From positions 1 through 25,119 of the forward strand of contig CAINXK010000118.1 in the NCBI GenBank assembly GCA_903854805.1: DNA of 25,119 nt, given 5' to 3'. Positions within the stretch are counted from its first letter, which is position 1. Each line of letters begins with the position of its first letter. The position numbers and the translations under genes are program-made. The notes under the pieces were generated by a model. The model was not told where the DNA came from and did not search any database. It worked only from the letters and a program-made list of their open reading frames with translations. This document shows, piece after piece, positions 1 to 7,632 of the stretch. This DNA is from an uncultured Anaerolineae bacterium (GTDB lineage Bacteria; Chloroflexota; Anaerolineae; Anaerolineales; Villigracilaceae).

Positions 1-34
1 GGCAGGGTTCAGAAAAGCTAAAAAAGTGATCACA

Positions 35-1892
35 GCACCTTTACAAATTATGCAGTGGACTGTTGCCGGGTCCAAACGAAATAGCCCCGGTAGAGCGGGT
101 AGGATAATATTTCGGCGGTAAAAATGACTTGCAAAGCCAGATTAGTCTGGCGGGTAACCCAACAAAGTGAGCCAGTCGTCCGTGCCCAAGTCAATCCCGG
201 CGAGTTCGTAAGGACTTTTACCCTTGCGTGGACCACGGTCGAACTTGTGCATATTGAACCACAAAGCGAATAAGTTCAAATATAACTGCCTGCTGATCAA
301 ATCAGTACATTCACGACGACGACTCAGGTAAGGACGCAAAACGCTGTTAATGGTTTCAGCGGCGCAACTTGTCCGCACCGTTCTTTCGAGGATATTCAAG
401 AGTTTTTCAGCCAACTCTTTGAGTTTTGGATCATCATCAATCCAGACTGCGAGCCCTTGCTGAGCTTTCAAAGCGTTCTCGCGAAAATTATTGTGCCCAT
501 TGCGCTGGACTGCATGCTCCAACCGCCAGAAACGCGCTACACTGGTTTGAAAAAAAGCCGCCGCAGAGTGATCTTGGAAATATTGTTCGGCCTGCGCTTG
601 CCAATCCGTCAGTGGGTCAATGATGCCATCCAGAAAAGTCAGCATTTCTGGTAATTGTTCTTCCAGTCGTTTGGCCAACTTCTGGATACGAGGGTGGGGT
701 AGTTGTTTGATCCCTTTCAAGGTTTCTTCTGCCAGCCATTGGTTAATTGCGCGATACCGAATTTCGCCATTACGCCAGTCAACCAATTCGACAGCATCCC
801 ATAGGCACCCACACCAGAAACTCAGCCGGTTGATTTGGGCTAAGAGATTCTCGAATTGTTCATAGGGCTTCACCCATTCATAAAAGACAGCATCATTCCA
901 TTGCTTTCTCAGCCTCTTTTCGAATTGTTCAGCGACCAATAAGGCCTGATAGGCTTCCCGCTCCAAGTCATGGATGACTTTTCGGACGTCGTTTAACGGA
1001 TGCCAGACATCTTTTTGAATAGCAGCATCTAATTCGGCGGCTTTGCAAGATGCTGCGTAGGGAATGCATCCATCTTCAGCCAAACTCTTGATCTGTACCC
1101 GGCGATCCTGCGTGAATAACAAGACACATCCCCAGGTTTCAGCGTCACGATTATCAGAAGCATACAGCCCGGTAATCGTCAGGCTATGTGGCTCGACCAT
1201 CAGCAAAACAGGGTCTCTGCCAACAAATAATTCGTCGCGGGCTTGCACAACTGCCCCCATGACCGAGTGATCAACCCGTTGCAAAATCTCACCAGCGCGT
1301 TTACCTGCTTCGTGGGCCAGTGCAGACAGAAACCCGGAAGAGCGACTCTCGTCAAAAGCAATCTGCAAGCAGACCTCGGCTGAACGCTCCGATACGCCTC
1401 CCGGAAACAGCAAAGTCAACGCTGTTCGCTTGATCCGGTTCCGAGTGACCGAGATTATATTGTCGTGGCTTAATGTTTCAGCCACCGGGCCGCAACCTAC
1501 TGTTATTATTGGCGGAACTGATCCTGGTAACGGACTTGCTCTTGCCCATTCTCCAATCGCGTACAGGGTCGGGCGGCTGACATTCATTACGTTAGACAAC
1601 CAAGTCACGATGCCCCAGCGACGCCGGTCCCTGGGTTGGCTGAGCACAGCAGCAATAAATAGCCGCTCACTAAGTCCAAGATCAGGTCGTTTCCAGCCAG
1701 ACATTCTTTGAGAATAGTTTGGTAACGCTTGCCAGATTGGTTCGATGGGCTCCGGCCAGGTTCCTCTGGCAGGAAGTGCTGAAATCGTATAAACTGTCAT
1801 GGCAGGTAGCCTCTGTTCGAAAAGGATTTTGTTCGCAAACTCTATCTTATCCGTTCAGTGGCTGCCTGTCTCTCAGCAATTTGTAAATGTAC
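35..1892 (-). mobile_element. Insertion sequence with candidate terminal inverted repeats
   Basis: A single transposase gene lies between short inverted repeats. TTTACAAATT at 40-49 is matched perfectly by AATTTGTAAA at 1878-1887. Extending outward to 35 and 1892 gives 13 of 15 matching positions, and inward similarity continues loosely with one gap. No convincing target-site duplication is visible next to either end, so the exact boundaries are uncertain. Only about 90 bp separate each gene end from the repeats, as expected for a compact IS. The family is not assigned here. Confidence 0.6.
142..1800 (-). CDS. DDE-type transposase (unassigned IS family)
   Basis: A 552-residue protein that probably cuts and joins the ends of the surrounding element. 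The N-terminal third carries a likely helix-turn-helix (about residues 67-85, with the run NVSRPTLYAIGEWA). The middle has a DE(L/F)F-like run followed by PVLLMVEPHS, a layout I associate with transposases whose first acidic residue is in that DE, a second Asp in LAEDG, and a C-terminal Glu in AAETINSVLRPY. The C-terminal end, with an Asn-rich LNLFALWFNMHKF stretch and a KSPYELAGI motif, resembles the end of many DDE transposases. The long helical stretch between the second Asp and the Glu would be an insertion domain. The reading frame is unbroken, so the element may still be active. The assignment of the catalytic triad is inference; the transposase call is fairly safe. Confidence 0.75.
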   Translation of the reverse strand: MTVYTISALPARGTWPEPIEPIWQALPNYSQRMSGWKRPDLGLSERLFIAAVLSQPRDRRRWGIVTWLSNVMNVSRPTLYAIGEWARASPLPGSVPPIITVGCGPVAETLSHDNIISVTRNRIKRTALTLLFPGGVSERSAEVCLQIAFDESRSSGFLSALAHEAGKRAGEILQRVDHSVMGAVVQARDELFVGRDPVLLMVEPHSLTITGLYASDNRDAETWGCVLLFTQDRRVQIKSLAEDGCIPYAASCKAAELDAAIQKDVWHPLNDVRKVIHDLEREAYQALLVAEQFEKRLRKQWNDAVFYEWVKPYEQFENLLAQINRLSFWCGCLWDAVELVDWRNGEIRYRAINQWLAEETLKGIKQLPHPRIQKLAKRLEEQLPEMLTFLDGIIDPLTDWQAQAEQYFQDHSAAAFFQTSVARFWRLEHAVQRNGHNNFRENALKAQQGLAVWIDDDPKLKELAEKLLNILERTVRTSCAAETINSVLRPYLSRRRECTDLISRQLYLNLFALWFNMHKFDRGPRKGKSPYELAGIDLGTDDWLTLLGYPPD

Positions 1893-1949
1893 AATTATTT
1901 AGTTTTGAACCGTGCCCGAAATTTTTTTTATGGAGTTTTAGCGGGTAGT

Positions 1950-2165
1950 TCATCGGCAGAAAGAAACCCCCACCTGCGAGGAAACCCGGCTTGCAAAATC
2001 AAGGTAAGCAAATACAATGAAACCAAAATAGGCGCAGCCGTATAAACCGATTGTTGCCGCCAGGGCATCAGACGAAGTTATGAATTTTAAGCTGGTTGAA
2101 GTAACCATCCGCACTCCACCCAAAGCGGCGATAACAATATCAACCCAGCAAAAGCAAATTATCAT
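1950..2165 (-). CDS. Possible small membrane protein or gene remnant
   Basis: A 71-residue frame with two hydrophobic stretches (residues 1-20 and about 40-55). I recognise no family. The frame is closed by a stop about nine codons upstream of the ATG, and there is only a weak GGTGG before the start. It sits between the insertion sequence and cheW, where gene debris is plausible. It may be a decayed piece of a membrane protein or a chance frame. The rest of 1893-2220 shows no other gene. Confidence 0.2.
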   Translation of the reverse strand: MIICFCWVDIVIAALGGVRMVTSTSLKFITSSDALAATIGLYGCAYFGFIVFAYLDFASRVSSQVGVSFCR

Positions 2166-2220
2166 CCACCAGAATTCCAGGGTATGTCTTGCTTAGTTCT
2201 ATTTCTCGGGAGAATTTTTT

Positions 2221-2658
2221 ATGGATTATCAAATTGTTATATTCGAATTAGCTTCAGAACTTTTTGGGTTGCGAATCTCATCCGTAGAAAGCATAATTAA
2301 ACTACAGCCAATAACACAGGTACCGCATGCTCAGGAGTTTGTAGAAGGAGTTACAAACCTGCGCGGAAATGTCTTGCCCGTGATCGATTTACGGAAACGG
2401 TTCGGTTTTGAGCCCAGGACCGTTGACAAGAACAGTCGCATCATTGTTGTCAACGCAGATAAAATCAAAGTTGGCATGATTGTTGATGCAGTAACAGAAG
2501 TTTTGACCATTTCTGAGCAATCTGTTGAACCGGCTCCATCGATTACGATGACGGTCGATTCTAATTTCATCTCCGGCATTGTGAAAATCACTAAGAATCT
2601 GGTTATTCTATTAAATCTGGAGAAGATACTGGCTGGACAAGAGAGAATCCGGGGGTAA
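2221..2658 (+). CDS. cheW: CheW-like chemotaxis coupling protein
   Basis: A 145-residue single-domain CheW protein, the usual length for the family. CheW is a cytoplasmic adaptor that couples methyl-accepting receptors to the histidine kinase CheA. The family signatures run in order: an N-terminal IVIFELASELFGL strand pair, the VPHAQEFVEGVTNLRGNVLPVIDLRKRF core around residues 38-64 (the conserved NLRG and PVIDL), then the IIVVNADKIKVGMIVDAV strand and a C-terminal LLNLEKIL helix. The start has a GGGAG ribosome-binding site about 8 nt upstream. No cheA, receptor or other chemotaxis gene is in the window, so it is an orphan here. It may serve a distant chemosensory array or a CheW-dependent regulatory system. 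Confidence 0.93.
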   Translation: MDYQIVIFELASELFGLRISSVESIIKLQPITQVPHAQEFVEGVTNLRGNVLPVIDLRKRFGFEPRTVDKNSRIIVVNADKIKVGMIVDAVTEVLTISEQSVEPAPSITMTVDSNFISGIVKITKNLVILLNLEKILAGQERIRG

Positions 2659-3001
2659 TACGCGCTACTGCGTAAGCACAACCCATAAGATGACTATGTC
2701 CCTGCAGGTTTTTATTCCAGGCAGGGAATTGCGAGAATTATTCACACTGAAATTCAGTTTGAATTACAATCTTACAGGTATTCAAAAACAGCAGTTTGGT
2801 ATCACTACAATATATTAGATAACCTGAGCAATGGTCGGGAAGGTTTTTTGGAAAACGGTATGGAAGATATTTTTTTGCGGGGAAAGCTACCCAGGCCTCA
2901 ATCGAACAAAACCAACCCGGCTTGACCGTTATCCATTATTCGCGGTAACATAAACTTGTAATTGCTCATCTTTCCATTTCCTGTCATATCCTGGAGATAA
3001 A
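2659..3001. other. 343-bp intergenic region with hairpin and repeat copy
   Basis: No convincing gene. A small hairpin built on CCCTGC/GCAGGG lies at about 2699-2726 and is not followed by a T run. The right half contains one copy of the interspersed repeat family (2856-2945). The short ATG frames here lack ribosome-binding sites. Confidence 0.5.
2856..2945 (+). repeat. Interspersed repeat copy A
   Basis: The stretch shares a T-run plus GCGGGG block and a distal AAAACCAACCCGGCTTGAC block with a sequence at 17874-17965. The 34-nt core at 2901-2934 matches 17921-17955 in 30 of 35 aligned columns, and the spacing between blocks is nearly the same. One frame through the copy ends in ...LTVIHYSR-stop, resembling the end of a frame through copy B (...LAIVRYSRY-stop), so the family could derive from the tail of a decayed gene. 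Confidence 0.6.
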
Positions 3002-3994
3002 ATGCCTTACAGTGCATCAGAAACTCGTTACAACAACATGACCTATAAACGCAGTGGGCGCAGCGGGCTTAAGCTACCGCTAATCTCACTGGGGTTCTGG
3101 TACAACTTTGGGGGTCTGGATTCGTTTGAAAACGGTCGCGCGATTGCTCGTCGCGCCTTTGACATGGGTGTCACACACTTTGACCTTGCCAACAACTACG
3201 GTCCGCCTCCTGGCTCAGCGGAAGAGACTTTTGGCCAGCTGATGAATAAAGATTTTCATCCATACCGCGATGAACTGATCATCTCAACCAAAGCCGGATA
3301 CGATATGTGGCCTGGGCCGTATGGCGAATGGGGATCGCGAAAATATTTACTTACCAGCCTGGATCAATCCCTTAAACGTATGGGACTGGATTATGTGGAT
3401 ATTTTTTACAGTCACCGGCCAGACCCCGAAACGCCCATGGAAGAAACCATGTCTGCGCTAGATTCAGCTGTTCGGCAGGGAAAAGCCCTTTACGTTGGGA
3501 TTTCATCTTATTCCCCCGAACAAACCCAGGAAGCTGCCCAGATTCTTCGACAAATGGGCACGCCATGTTTGATCCACCAGCCTTCCTATAACATGTTCGA
3601 TCGTTGGGTAGAAAATGGCCTGCTAAATGTGCTGGAACAGGAAGGCATCGGCTCAATCGTTTTTTCGCCATTGGCCCAAGGACAGTTAACTGATCGCTAC
3701 CTGAACGGCATCCCGGCTGGAGCGAGAGCCACCAAAACAGAACGTGTCTGGCTAACACCCGATGATATTAGCCACAATTTCGCAAAAATCCAAAAGCTGA
3801 ACGAGCTGGCCCAGAAACGTGGACAAAAGCTTGCCCAAATGGCTATCGCCTGGGTGCTACGCAAGCCACAGGTTACATCTGCCCTGATCGGAGCAAGCAG
3901 TGTCGGTCAATTGGACGAAAACCTTGCAGCTTTGAACAATCTTTCCTTTACGAACGAAGAACTGAGCGCGATTGAAGCTGTATTAAAAGGATAA
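3002..3994 (+). CDS. Aldo/keto reductase, YghZ (L-glyceraldehyde 3-phosphate reductase) type
   Basis: A 330-residue NADPH-dependent aldo/keto reductase, probably acting in the cytoplasm on small reactive aldehydes. The closest recognised group is the AKR14 enzymes such as Escherichia coli YghZ, which reduce L-glyceraldehyde 3-phosphate and methylglyoxal. The catalytic tetrad is complete: Asp61 and Tyr66 in FDLANNYGPPPGSAE, Lys97 in ISTKAG and His138 in YSHRPD. The N-terminal YKRSGRSGLKLPLISLGFWYNFG matches the YghZ group closely, which also supports the chosen start; GGAG precedes it by about 6 nt. The C-terminal cofactor-binding run TSALIGASSVGQLDENL is intact. Length is normal for the family. 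It stands alone, with no evident operon partner; the downstream small gene is 55 bp away on the same strand. Confidence 0.9.
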   Translation: MPYSASETRYNNMTYKRSGRSGLKLPLISLGFWYNFGGLDSFENGRAIARRAFDMGVTHFDLANNYGPPPGSAEETFGQLMNKDFHPYRDELIISTKAGYDMWPGPYGEWGSRKYLLTSLDQSLKRMGLDYVDIFYSHRPDPETPMEETMSALDSAVRQGKALYVGISSYSPEQTQEAAQILRQMGTPCLIHQPSYNMFDRWVENGLLNVLEQEGIGSIVFSPLAQGQLTDRYLNGIPAGARATKTERVWLTPDDISHNFAKIQKLNELAQKRGQKLAQMAIAWVLRKPQVTSALIGASSVGQLDENLAALNNLSFTNEELSAIEAVLKG

Positions 3995-4049
3995 GCAGGA
4001 AATAGTTGCTCAGCCACCCAGAAAATGTATCTTCCAGGAATGATAATAA

Positions 4050-4346
4050 ATGAACTTTCTAAAAAAATTATTCGGCGGCAGATCTGGCTCCAGCCAGAAA
4101 GAATATTACGTTTTCGATGTCAAATGTAAACGCTGCGGCGAAATCATCGAAGGCCGAGTGGATGTGGATAATGATTTGAGCGTGGAGTATGAAAGCAGCG
4201 GTGATGCCTTTTACTGTCGCAAAGTTCTGATGGGCGACGGCAAAAATCTGTGTTATCAGCAGATCGAGGTGGGGCTAAAATTCGACTCCAAGCGCAAACT
4301 GGTCGAACGCCGGGTAGAATCTGGCGGGGATTTTGTTGAAGTATAA
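4050..4346 (+). CDS. Small conserved-looking protein with Cys-x2-Cys, function unknown
   Basis: A 98-residue soluble protein that I do not recognise as a named family. It begins with a basic, Gly/Ser-rich tail (MNFLKKLFGGRSGSSQ), followed by a beta-rich domain. Cysteines occur as C-x2-C in KCKRCGE and later as separate residues in FYCRK and NLCYQ, a pattern that could make a zinc-binding ribbon. An AGGA lies about 9 nt before the ATG. Its end is 13 bp from the end of the convergent holA gene. The codon use and the ordered alternation of charged and hydrophobic residues look like real coding sequence. Role unknown. Confidence 0.65.
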   Translation: MNFLKKLFGGRSGSSQKEYYVFDVKCKRCGEIIEGRVDVDNDLSVEYESSGDAFYCRKVLMGDGKNLCYQQIEVGLKFDSKRKLVERRVESGGDFVEV

Positions 4347-4359
4347 ATATCTACAAGCT

Positions 4360-5361
4360 CTACTGTCCGGATAGCTCAACAATCAAAATATCCAGCGACA
4401 CTTCCAAAGACATCGCGCCAGTTTTGGAAGCTTCATCCATCGCAAGAATACGATGATAAATTCCTTTGAGGGTATCCATGGTAAAGTTTCTGGCCTGGTT
4501 GAAGCACTTCTCAGCCACATACGGATGCAAGCCTAATTCATCAACTACATCTGGCAGCCGGCCGCCATCATCGATAATATCGCGAGCAAGCGTCAACAGC
4601 CGAAACTGACGGATCACCATACCAAACACCTCAAAGGCATCCTTGTCTTCCAGCAGCCGGTGAAACAGTTTTTGTGCCTGTTTGCCATTCTGTGTGCCGA
4701 GGGCATCCACCAGATCAAACACATCCACGCTGGCAGTCACGATGCTGACTGCATCGACATCCTCCTTACCGATGGTATGCGCATAATTAACATAGGTAAG
4801 CAATTTAGTAATTTCCTGGGCGGCTTGACGTGTATCTACGCCTGTCATTTCTGCCAGATGAACCGCGGCCGGTAACTCAATCGCCCCGCCCTGGTTTTTA
4901 GCTTCTTTAACAATCCATGCGGGCATTTCCCGCTGAGCGGGGAGCATAAAAGCCTTATATTCCGCAATTTCGGGGTTTTTCATCACCCATTTTACCAACC
5001 AATGACCAGGGATCTCTTTTTCCTTGATCTCTCCTGGCTCGAGAATGACAATACGAGTGAAAGCCGGCACAGTTTCAAGGAAAGTAAGAAAAATCTTACG
5101 ATACTCTTGCGTCTTGCCCTTTTCCTTGTCCTTGAAATGCTTCCCAACATTCTCCAATACAAGCAGACGTTCTTCCGCCAGAAACGGCATGGCATTGGCA
5201 ATGTTAGCAATCTCGTTTTCGCTAACAAAAAGCACATCCAGACGCGATGTGTTCATACTTGCTGATGTTGGGTCGGTGAACTTAGAACTAAATTTGGCCA
5301 CCTGTTTACGGATGGCCAAATCATCGGTTCCTAAGTAGATATGAAGGTGGTGATCAGGCAT
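4360..5361 (-). CDS. holA: DNA polymerase III delta subunit
   Basis: A 333-residue clamp-loader subunit. In the replisome, delta opens the sliding beta clamp so that it can be loaded on primed DNA. The sequence shows the family layout: an N-terminal domain starting HLHIYLGTDDLAIRK with the beta-contacting stretch ANAMPFLAEERLLVLENV near residues 53-70, a middle AAA-like domain ending in the helical MTGVDTRQAAQEITKLLTYV, and a C-terminal collar domain (FGMVIRQFRLLTLARDI, LGLHPYVAEKCFNQARNF). The length is typical. It lies 24 bp downstream of the DUF6391-like gene on the same strand and is probably cotranscribed with it. A GGGT precedes the ATG; the start is not strongly fixed by it. Delta lacks an active ATPase site, and none is seen. 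Confidence 0.9.
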   Translation of the reverse strand: MPDHHLHIYLGTDDLAIRKQVAKFSSKFTDPTSASMNTSRLDVLFVSENEIANIANAMPFLAEERLLVLENVGKHFKDKEKGKTQEYRKIFLTFLETVPAFTRIVILEPGEIKEKEIPGHWLVKWVMKNPEIAEYKAFMLPAQREMPAWIVKEAKNQGGAIELPAAVHLAEMTGVDTRQAAQEITKLLTYVNYAHTIGKEDVDAVSIVTASVDVFDLVDALGTQNGKQAQKLFHRLLEDKDAFEVFGMVIRQFRLLTLARDIIDDGGRLPDVVDELGLHPYVAEKCFNQARNFTMDTLKGIYHRILAMDEASKTGAMSLEVSLDILIVELSGQ

Positions 5362-5385
5362 ATTTTACCCGCAAGAATTCGGTCT

Positions 5386-5883
5386 TCAATTTTTTGTTAC
5401 AACGCGATGCAAATTCTTGGATAGCGAATAAACATCCACAAGCAGCATGCCACCGGGGTCTGGCTGTGTAGTCACGCGCATCTGCAAGGCCGGGCCAAGC
5501 GGACGGCTAAGCATGAATGCCAGGATGGAAAGAAGCATCACCAGAGGCAGCCGTTCGAGACGTTCTCGATTATTCCTGGTACCACTCATCCCTACAAATG
5601 CAAAAAGAGCCGCCAGCCCCCCGGTAACAACATAATTGGTTCCACAACCCTCGTGGATGGCAAGGTTGTATTCGCCATTCTGGAGGCGGGTAAGCGCTTC
5701 AGTGACTGCTTCGCGCACATCTTCGGTGGGAAGATCGCCAATCAGGAAAAAGCCGGTGGGGTTGGAATGTCCGGCCATGGCTCGACCAGGGAACCTGGCG
5801 CTTAAAATATGAATGGTGGCATGTTCAAGCGCATGGTTTCGACGCGTTTCACCAACAAGGGGAGCTTCAAGGATAGAATTCAT
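5386..5883 (-). CDS. DUF6391-like membrane protein
   Basis: A 165-residue protein resembling the uncharacterised DUF6391 family as I remember it from Chloroflexota and cyanobacteria; the match is from memory. The N-terminal soluble part carries the conserved-looking RNHALEHATIHIL stretch (residues 15-27), containing His17-x2-Glu20-His21 and His25, and a later AIHEGCGTNYVVTGG. Two hydrophobic segments follow (about residues 85-101 and 109-130), then a short C-terminal strand region. HxxEH is the metal-binding order seen in inverted zincins, but no catalysis is claimed. There is no ribosome-binding site before the ATG; instead an extended -10 ends six bases upstream, suggesting a leaderless transcript. 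holA follows closely downstream. Confidence 0.65.
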   Translation of the reverse strand: MNSILEAPLVGETRRNHALEHATIHILSARFPGRAMAGHSNPTGFFLIGDLPTEDVREAVTEALTRLQNGEYNLAIHEGCGTNYVVTGGLAALFAFVGMSGTRNNRERLERLPLVMLLSILAFMLSRPLGPALQMRVTTQPDPGGMLLVDVYSLSKNLHRVVTKN

Positions 5884-5889
5884 ACTACT

Positions 5890-5898
5890 ATTTTATCA
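5890..5898 (-). promoter_or_regulatory. Extended -10 promoter giving a probable leaderless transcript
   Basis: On the minus strand this reads TGATAAAAT, an extended -10 element (TGn then TAAAAT). It ends six bases before the ATG of the DUF6391-like gene, so transcription should begin at or within a base of the start codon. No ribosome-binding site is present. The -35 is weak. Confidence 0.45.
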
Positions 5899-5912
5899 CC
5901 GCCCCAGCAGCT

Positions 5913-5952
5913 ACATAAAACAGACCCAGCATAAGCCGGGTCTATTTTATGT
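5913..5952 (-). terminator. Hairpin terminator after the seven-helix membrane protein gene
   Basis: A 15-position stem with one mismatch (5913-5927 with 5938-5952) and a 10-nt loop. The T-rich half of the stem supplies the U run. It lies 20 bp past the stop of the gene ending at 5973 and would end the three-gene operon. Confidence 0.7.
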
Positions 5953-5972
5953 TTTGATGAAAAAACTGGGAT

Positions 5973-6656
5973 TTATTCTTTTCCGGAAGTGGACCACAAA
6001 AAGCCAATGAACATCAGCACCGCACCAATAAACTCACTGATATAGAGCGCATCCACAAGCCCGGCCTTCACAAATGTGCCGGCCATGGCTGGAGAGAGTG
6101 CACCTATGGCTATAAACAAATTTCCAAACATACGTCCGGCCAGGACTTTTTTCCGCCAAAAAAGAAAAGCCGAGTAACCAGCCCCACCCACTAACCCCAG
6201 AGTACCGTAGATATTTAGAATAATAGTCAGGAAAATTATCAAACCACTTCTAGTGAGAATGGTCTTGTATTGTTCTGAAGCCGTGGCTGCTACATTGTAA
6301 TTAAGCTGCGAGCCAGTCAGCGGTGCGATAGCCACCAGGATCAGAGCCAACAGAGATACACCACCCAGGATGTAAGTTAGATAAAGCGCCCATTTGCCTT
6401 TGCGAATGAGAAGATGAATACTACCCTGCCCCAACCAGGCAGCAGTCAGCATCGCCCCGGTCAGATACCACAATTTGAGGACCATGGCATTAAATGTAAA
6501 TCCCAGGATCACTTCGCTGAGGGTTCCCAGACCATAGAGCAGTAAACCAAATGCCCATAGTAGTTGGTGCATTCCGCCTTTCAACTGGTAGCGCTGAAAT
6601 ACCTTATAAGCAAAAATAAATGTAACCAACGTCGATAGTATAGAAATAAAGTTCAT
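5973..6656 (-). CDS. Seven-helix integral membrane protein, function unknown
   Basis: A 227-residue protein made almost entirely of about seven hydrophobic helices, with short basic loops (RYQLKGG, RKGKW, WRKKVLAGR). No catalytic or binding motif is recognised, and I do not know the family. The start follows a GGAG about 6 nt upstream. It is the last gene of an operon with the DNA-binding protein and the 48-residue membrane peptide: 32 bp separate it from the peptide gene and a strong hairpin follows its stop. The arrangement suggests a membrane component whose synthesis is controlled by, or whose state is read by, the upstream regulator. That functional link is inference. Confidence 0.75.
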   Translation of the reverse strand: MNFISILSTLVTFIFAYKVFQRYQLKGGMHQLLWAFGLLLYGLGTLSEVILGFTFNAMVLKLWYLTGAMLTAAWLGQGSIHLLIRKGKWALYLTYILGGVSLLALILVAIAPLTGSQLNYNVAATASEQYKTILTRSGLIIFLTIILNIYGTLGLVGGAGYSAFLFWRKKVLAGRMFGNLFIAIGALSPAMAGTFVKAGLVDALYISEFIGAVLMFIGFLWSTSGKE

Positions 6657-6688
6657 ATAGGCTCCATTCGTATTTAATCAACCCGATC

Positions 6689-6835
6689 TCATGCCCCAGG
6701 CATAAATCCAAGTACCACAAGGCCAGTCAGCACCAAAACCCCCAACAAACCCACCAAGATCATTACAAGCAAAACCGGCACAAGTTTTCTTGTGATAATC
6801 GATGATTGAAAGCGCTGTGAATGACTGAGTTTCAT
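6689..6835 (-). CDS. 48-residue single-helix membrane protein
   Basis: A small gene read on the minus strand, starting MKLSHSQRFQSS and ending VLGFMPGA. Residues 1-19 are polar and basic; residues 20-44 form one strongly hydrophobic helix rich in Leu, Val and Gly. Its ATG overlaps the TGA stop of the upstream DNA-binding protein gene as ATGA, the classical arrangement for translational coupling. The next gene begins 32 bp after its stop. The N-in orientation predicted by the positive charges is inference. Function unknown; it could be a small partner of the seven-helix protein or of the regulator. Confidence 0.7.
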   Translation of the reverse strand: MKLSHSQRFQSSIITRKLVPVLLVMILVGLLGVLVLTGLVVLGFMPGA

Positions 6836-7467
6836 GCGTGTAAATCCTCAAAAGTCTGATAAGTTTGCAGTAAATTTACCAGGATCAGATCGGTAAATGT
6901 ATTAATTTTGTTGAGCATTTTGCCCCAAGCCAGACCTGGCGGCACGCGGGCATCTTCATACGCATTTACCAGCGCTTCCAGCAGAGAATTACGGAAAAAT
7001 AAAAACGCGCAAGTCGCATCCACACTATTTAAACCATAACGTCGGGCGCGTGAAGCATAGTCATAACCAAGCGAGTACGCCTCTGATGATACTTTCGGAT
7101 CATCACTGGAAAGAAAAATCATCAATCCTTGAACCAATAACATACCGCTCGAACGATACTGTGCCCGAGCATTTTGATCTAATTTTTGATACCAGATTTC
7201 GGCTTCCAGACGCCCTTCAGCAATTTGCATGCGCATCTTTGCAACGGCACTGTGCATGGCGCTGGATGGCTCCATCACATTCCGATCACCCGATGTCTTC
7301 ATCCACAGCTCAATTTCGCTGGACAGGTAACGTCTGTGACCACCAGATGTGCGATGGACAGGCAAAATGCCCTTATCCGACCACAAACGTACCGTGGAAG
7401 GGTGCACCCCAAGCATACCGGCCACACCAGATAACGCCAACCAATTTTCCCGACGAGTATCTTCCAT
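6832..7467 (-). CDS. MerR-type HTH regulator with C-terminal helical domain
   Basis: A 211-residue probable transcription regulator. Residues about 10-57 form a MerR/excisionase-type winged helix-turn-helix: SGVAGMLGVHPSTVRLWSDKGILP followed by the wing motif HRTSGGHRRYLSSEIELWM. The rest (about 75-205) is an all-helical domain; its YDYASRARRYGLNSVDATCAFLFFRNSLLEAL stretch resembles the RsbRD-type N-terminal sensor domain, which would make it a fused sensor-regulator. That resemblance is from memory. No Cys metal-binding cluster of classical MerR sensors is seen. The start is preceded by GGGTAGGGA. The stop overlaps the start of the 48-residue membrane peptide gene, so this is the first gene of a regulator-peptide-membrane protein operon. 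Confidence 0.8.
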   Translation of the reverse strand: MEDTRRENWLALSGVAGMLGVHPSTVRLWSDKGILPVHRTSGGHRRYLSSEIELWMKTSGDRNVMEPSSAMHSAVAKMRMQIAEGRLEAEIWYQKLDQNARAQYRSSGMLLVQGLMIFLSSDDPKVSSEAYSLGYDYASRARRYGLNSVDATCAFLFFRNSLLEALVNAYEDARVPPGLAWGKMLNKINTFTDLILVNLLQTYQTFEDLHA

Positions 7468-7549
7468 TCCCTACCCTTTTTGTATTTCACATCAAAAAAT
7501 GATTATGAAAAATTCTACGAAAAACGGCATAGATGATGCTTTTTTGTAG

Positions 7550-7632
7550 TGATTTTTGCGTAAAATAGCGCAAAATAACCAGTTACTGGGAAAAACCCAA
7601 ACCGACTTGGCTATTGTCCGCTATTCGCGCTA
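7550..7632 (+). repeat. Interspersed repeat copy B
   Basis: Lies between the transporter stop and the regulator promoter region. It has the TTTTTGCG block, an imperfect hairpin ATTTTTGCG/CGCAAAAT, a TAACCA, and the distal AAAACCCAAACCGACTTGG block ending in CTATTCGCGC. The first half matches the region at 24813 and the second half matches copies at 2856 and 17874. Confidence 0.5.

Noticed and set aside
2690..2818. 42-codon plus frame beginning ATGACTATG after cheW
   Set aside because: No ribosome-binding site, no hydrophobic or domain pattern, and part of it is a hairpin.
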